Assembly (NCBI RefSeq): GCF_044901685.1
Contig: NZ_JBJDPS010000001.1
Location: 1,426,001 to 1,490,000 of the forward strand
Origin: Micromonospora_G sp044901685
Lineage (GTDB): Bacteria > Actinomycetota > Actinomycetes > Mycobacteriales > Micromonosporaceae
DNA length: 64,000 bases
Direction of reading: 5' to 3'
Shown: positions 62,436 through 64,000 of the stretch, one piece after another
Layout: the number at the start of each line of letters is the position of its first letter
Position numbering within the stretch: position 1 is the stretch's first letter
Position numbers and translations under genes: made by a program
The notes under the pieces: generated by a model
Seen by the model: only the letters and a program-made list of their open reading frames with translations
The model's database searches: none
What the model was told of the DNA's origin: nothing

Positions 62436-63518
62436 ATGATCAAGCCGTTTCGCATCGACGTCCCCCAGGCCGACCTCGACGACCTGACCGACCGGCTCTC
62501 CCGTACCCGATGGCCCAACGAGGTCCTCGACGCCGGGTGGGACTACGGCTTCCCGCTGACCCGGCTCAAGGAACTGGTCGAGCACTGGCGCACCGGCTAC
62601 GACTGGCGCGCGCACGAGACCACACTCAACGAACTCGCACACTTCACCACCGAGATCGACGGCCAGAACATCCACTTCGTCCACGTACGGTCTCCGAAGC
62701 CGGACGCGCTCGCGTTGATCCTCACCCACGGCTGGCCCGGCTCGTTCCTGGAATTCCTCGACGTGATCGAGCCACTGTCGCGCGACTTCCACCTGGTGAT
62801 CCCGTCGATCCCCGGGTTCGGCTTCTCCGGGCCGACGCACGAGCGCGGCTGGGACGTCGTCCGCGTCGCGCGGGCCTGGGCCGAGCTGATGCGCCGTCTC
62901 GGGTACGAGCGCTACGGCGCGCACGGTGGCGACTTCGGGTCAGGCATCTCGATGGCGCTGGGCGCGGTGGCACCCGAACGGGTCGTCGGCGTACACGTCA
63001 ACTACCTGCCGACCCGACCGGACCCGGAGACCGACGTCGCACTGTCGGCGACCGACGAGGCCCGGCTCGACAAGATCAGACACCTGATGGCCAACCGTCC
63101 GCCGTACCAGGCGCTGCAGGCCACCACCCCGCAGACCATCGGCTACGCGCTGACCGACTCACCGGTCGGCCAGCTGGCCTGGATCGCCGAACGGTTCGCA
63201 CACTGGACCGACCCCCGGTCGCCGGTCGACGACGAGCGGATCCTCACCGACGTCTCGCTGTACTGGCTGACCGCCACCGCCGCCTCCTCGGCTCGACTGT
63301 CCCGCGAGACACCGCGCGGGGGTGCGCCGTGCCCGGTGCCGGTCGGCGTGGCGGTGTTCGCGTACGACATCACCCAGTCGGTGCGACCGCTGGCCGAACG
63401 GCTCTACGACATCCGACACTGGTCGGAGTTCGAACGCGGCGGCCACTTCGCCGCGATGGAGGTGCCGACCCTGCTCGCCGACGACGTACGGGACTTCTTC
63501 CTCGCCCACGTCGGATAG
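62436..63518 (+). CDS. Epoxide hydrolase, microsomal/EHN type
   Basis: The 360-aa protein has an N-terminal EHN domain (residues about 1-110) and an alpha/beta-hydrolase core. Oxyanion region HGWPG (98-102), nucleophile Asp166 in AHGGDFGSG and catalytic His337 in GGHFAAME are present. It hydrolyses epoxides to diols, which may be xenobiotics or hormone-like juvenoids. GGAG lies about nine bases before ATG 62436. Expression is probably released from MarR repression by ligand. Confidence 0.93.
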   Translation: MIKPFRIDVPQADLDDLTDRLSRTRWPNEVLDAGWDYGFPLTRLKELVEHWRTGYDWRAHETTLNELAHFTTEIDGQNIHFVHVRSPKPDALALILTHGWPGSFLEFLDVIEPLSRDFHLVIPSIPGFGFSGPTHERGWDVVRVARAWAELMRRLGYERYGAHGGDFGSGISMALGAVAPERVVGVHVNYLPTRPDPETDVALSATDEARLDKIRHLMANRPPYQALQATTPQTIGYALTDSPVGQLAWIAERFAHWTDPRSPVDDERILTDVSLYWLTATAASSARLSRETPRGGAPCPVPVGVAVFAYDITQSVRPLAERLYDIRHWSEFERGGHFAAMEVPTLLADDVRDFFLAHVG

Positions 63519-63558
63519 GACGACCGGCCCGGCAAGTCCGGGTGGTACGGAAAACCGG

Positions 63559-63587
63559 TTGAGCCCGCCTGCCGCTTCCCGTACGTT
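63559..63587 (+). promoter_or_regulatory. Promoter of the DUF1062 leader
   Basis: TTGAGC (63559-63564) and TACGTT (63582-63587) are separated by 17 bp. Transcription would start near 63594, giving a leader of about 187 nt before ATG 63781. Confidence 0.6.
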
Positions 63588-63646
63588 GCCTGCGGCCCGT
63601 CGCCGTGAGGACAGAGGACAAAACCGCGTGACCCCGCCCGCTCTTT

Positions 63647-63770
63647 AGACCTGACACCGTTTCTCGCTCACCTGTAGCCGACCTCCCGTCGGTTCTACCG
63701 GGCTGCCCTTCTGCGCGCGCCCGGTCCTACAGCGTTTGAGGCCGCGCCCAATCGGCCTCGTGTCAGGTCT
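63647..63770 (+). ncRNA. Structured 5' leader RNA upstream of DUF1062 gene
   Basis: All helices are Watson-Crick. P1 AGACCTGACAC (63647-63657) pairs with GTGTCAGGTCT (63760-63770). P2 TGTAG (63673-63677)/CTACA (63727-63731) continues as CGC (63665-63667)/GCG (63732-63734) with a 5-nt bulge. Inside P2 are CCGAC (63678-63682)/GTCGG (63688-63692) and ACCGGGC (63697-63703)/GCCCGGT (63719-63725). P3 GAGGCCG (63738-63744)/CGGCCTC (63753-63759) abuts P1. GGAGAG (63771-63776) directly follows P1, ten bases before ATG. No pairs conflict. A cis-regulatory RNA is the likely role; I do not recognise a known class. Confidence 0.75.
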
Positions 63771-63780
63771 GGAGAGTTCA

Positions 63781-64000
63781 TGTCTTCACATCCTCATATC
63801 GTGCTGCCCTGGGTCGTTCGCCGGACCAGGTTGCCCCTGCTGTCGAAGCGGTGCGTCGACTGCCGAGCGGAGTCGGCCACCACCGGGGAGGGCAGGTTCC
63901 GGGTCAACGCCAACGGCAAGCTGCTCGACGTGTGGCTGCTGGTCCGCTGCGTCACCTGCGACCGGACGAGCAAGCTGACCGTGCACGAACGCACACCGGT
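63781..64000 (+). CDS. DUF1062 family protein, truncated by window edge
   Basis: The 73 visible codons read SSHPHIVLPWVVRRTRLPLL, a CVDC pair, TGEGRFRVNANGKLLDVWLL and a CVTC pair. This matches DUF1062, a zinc-ribbon protein of unknown role. GGAGAG lies four bases before the ATG, directly after the closing helix of the leader RNA, so access to this site could be controlled by folding. Confidence 0.88.

Overview
This window is very G+C-rich and densely coded. Gene types and codon use point to an actinomycete, most likely a Micromonosporaceae member (Micromonospora or a close relative). Supporting signs are single-copy cydAB without cydDC, a lone gcvP under a glycine riboswitch, the DUF5999 and DUF6319 small proteins, paired dynamin-like GTPases, and many SigA-like promoters placed so that transcription starts at the initiation codon. 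The genus call is inference; no rRNA or tRNA gene was seen.

Layout. 1-9.2 kb is housekeeping-like: an HxlR regulator cut by the left edge, glycine riboswitch plus gcvP, a DUF5999 protein, a pabB-like chorismate enzyme, a cation-diffusion transporter, a MarR-GNAT fusion, peptide deformylase and a TauE-type exporter. 9.2-17 kb holds a nuclease/phosphatase-fold protein, a membrane-spanning Hsp70/beta-propeller fusion, a tyrosine recombinase, a hypothetical protein, a P-loop kinase, a formylglycine-generating-enzyme-like protein and an SDR. 17-24.6 kb holds a DUF6319 protein, cydAB with a nested operator, an acyltransferase, and a LAL-type regulator overlapping a small LuxR-type regulator. 24.7-28.9 kb is a three-gene cluster of two dynamin-like GTPases and an acidic repeat protein. 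29-38 kb includes a methyltransferase, glycerophosphodiesterase, an Atg22-like MFS protein, thymidine kinase, a GntR gene with no ordinary start codon, an acyl-CoA dehydrogenase, a propeller protein and a second tyrosine recombinase.

38-64 kb is accessory in character and rich in regulators. Most single regulators sit beside or divergent from one enzyme or transporter: SoxR/FMN reductase, MerR/serine hydrolase, LysR/DapA-like, LysR/LysE, ArsR/MFS (twice), double-MerR/erythromycin-esterase-like, MarR/epoxide hydrolase. A rifampicin monooxygenase (rox) homologue has an upstream inverted repeat resembling the rifamycin-associated element. Degraded genes (a phosphotransferase, a MerR tail, an ORF with one in-frame stop) and an exact 54-bp duplication show recent turnover.

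The most notable non-coding feature is at the right edge: a promoter followed by a leader of about 187 nt that folds into an 11-bp closing helix, an internal branched arm and a coaxial hairpin, all Watson-Crick, ending just before the ribosome-binding site of a DUF1062 gene. I do not recognise it as a known riboswitch class. Other signals worth following are the leaderless-promoter signature, three MerR-type promoters with 19-bp spacers, a GntR gene that seems to start at ATC, and the Hsp70-transmembrane-propeller fusion.
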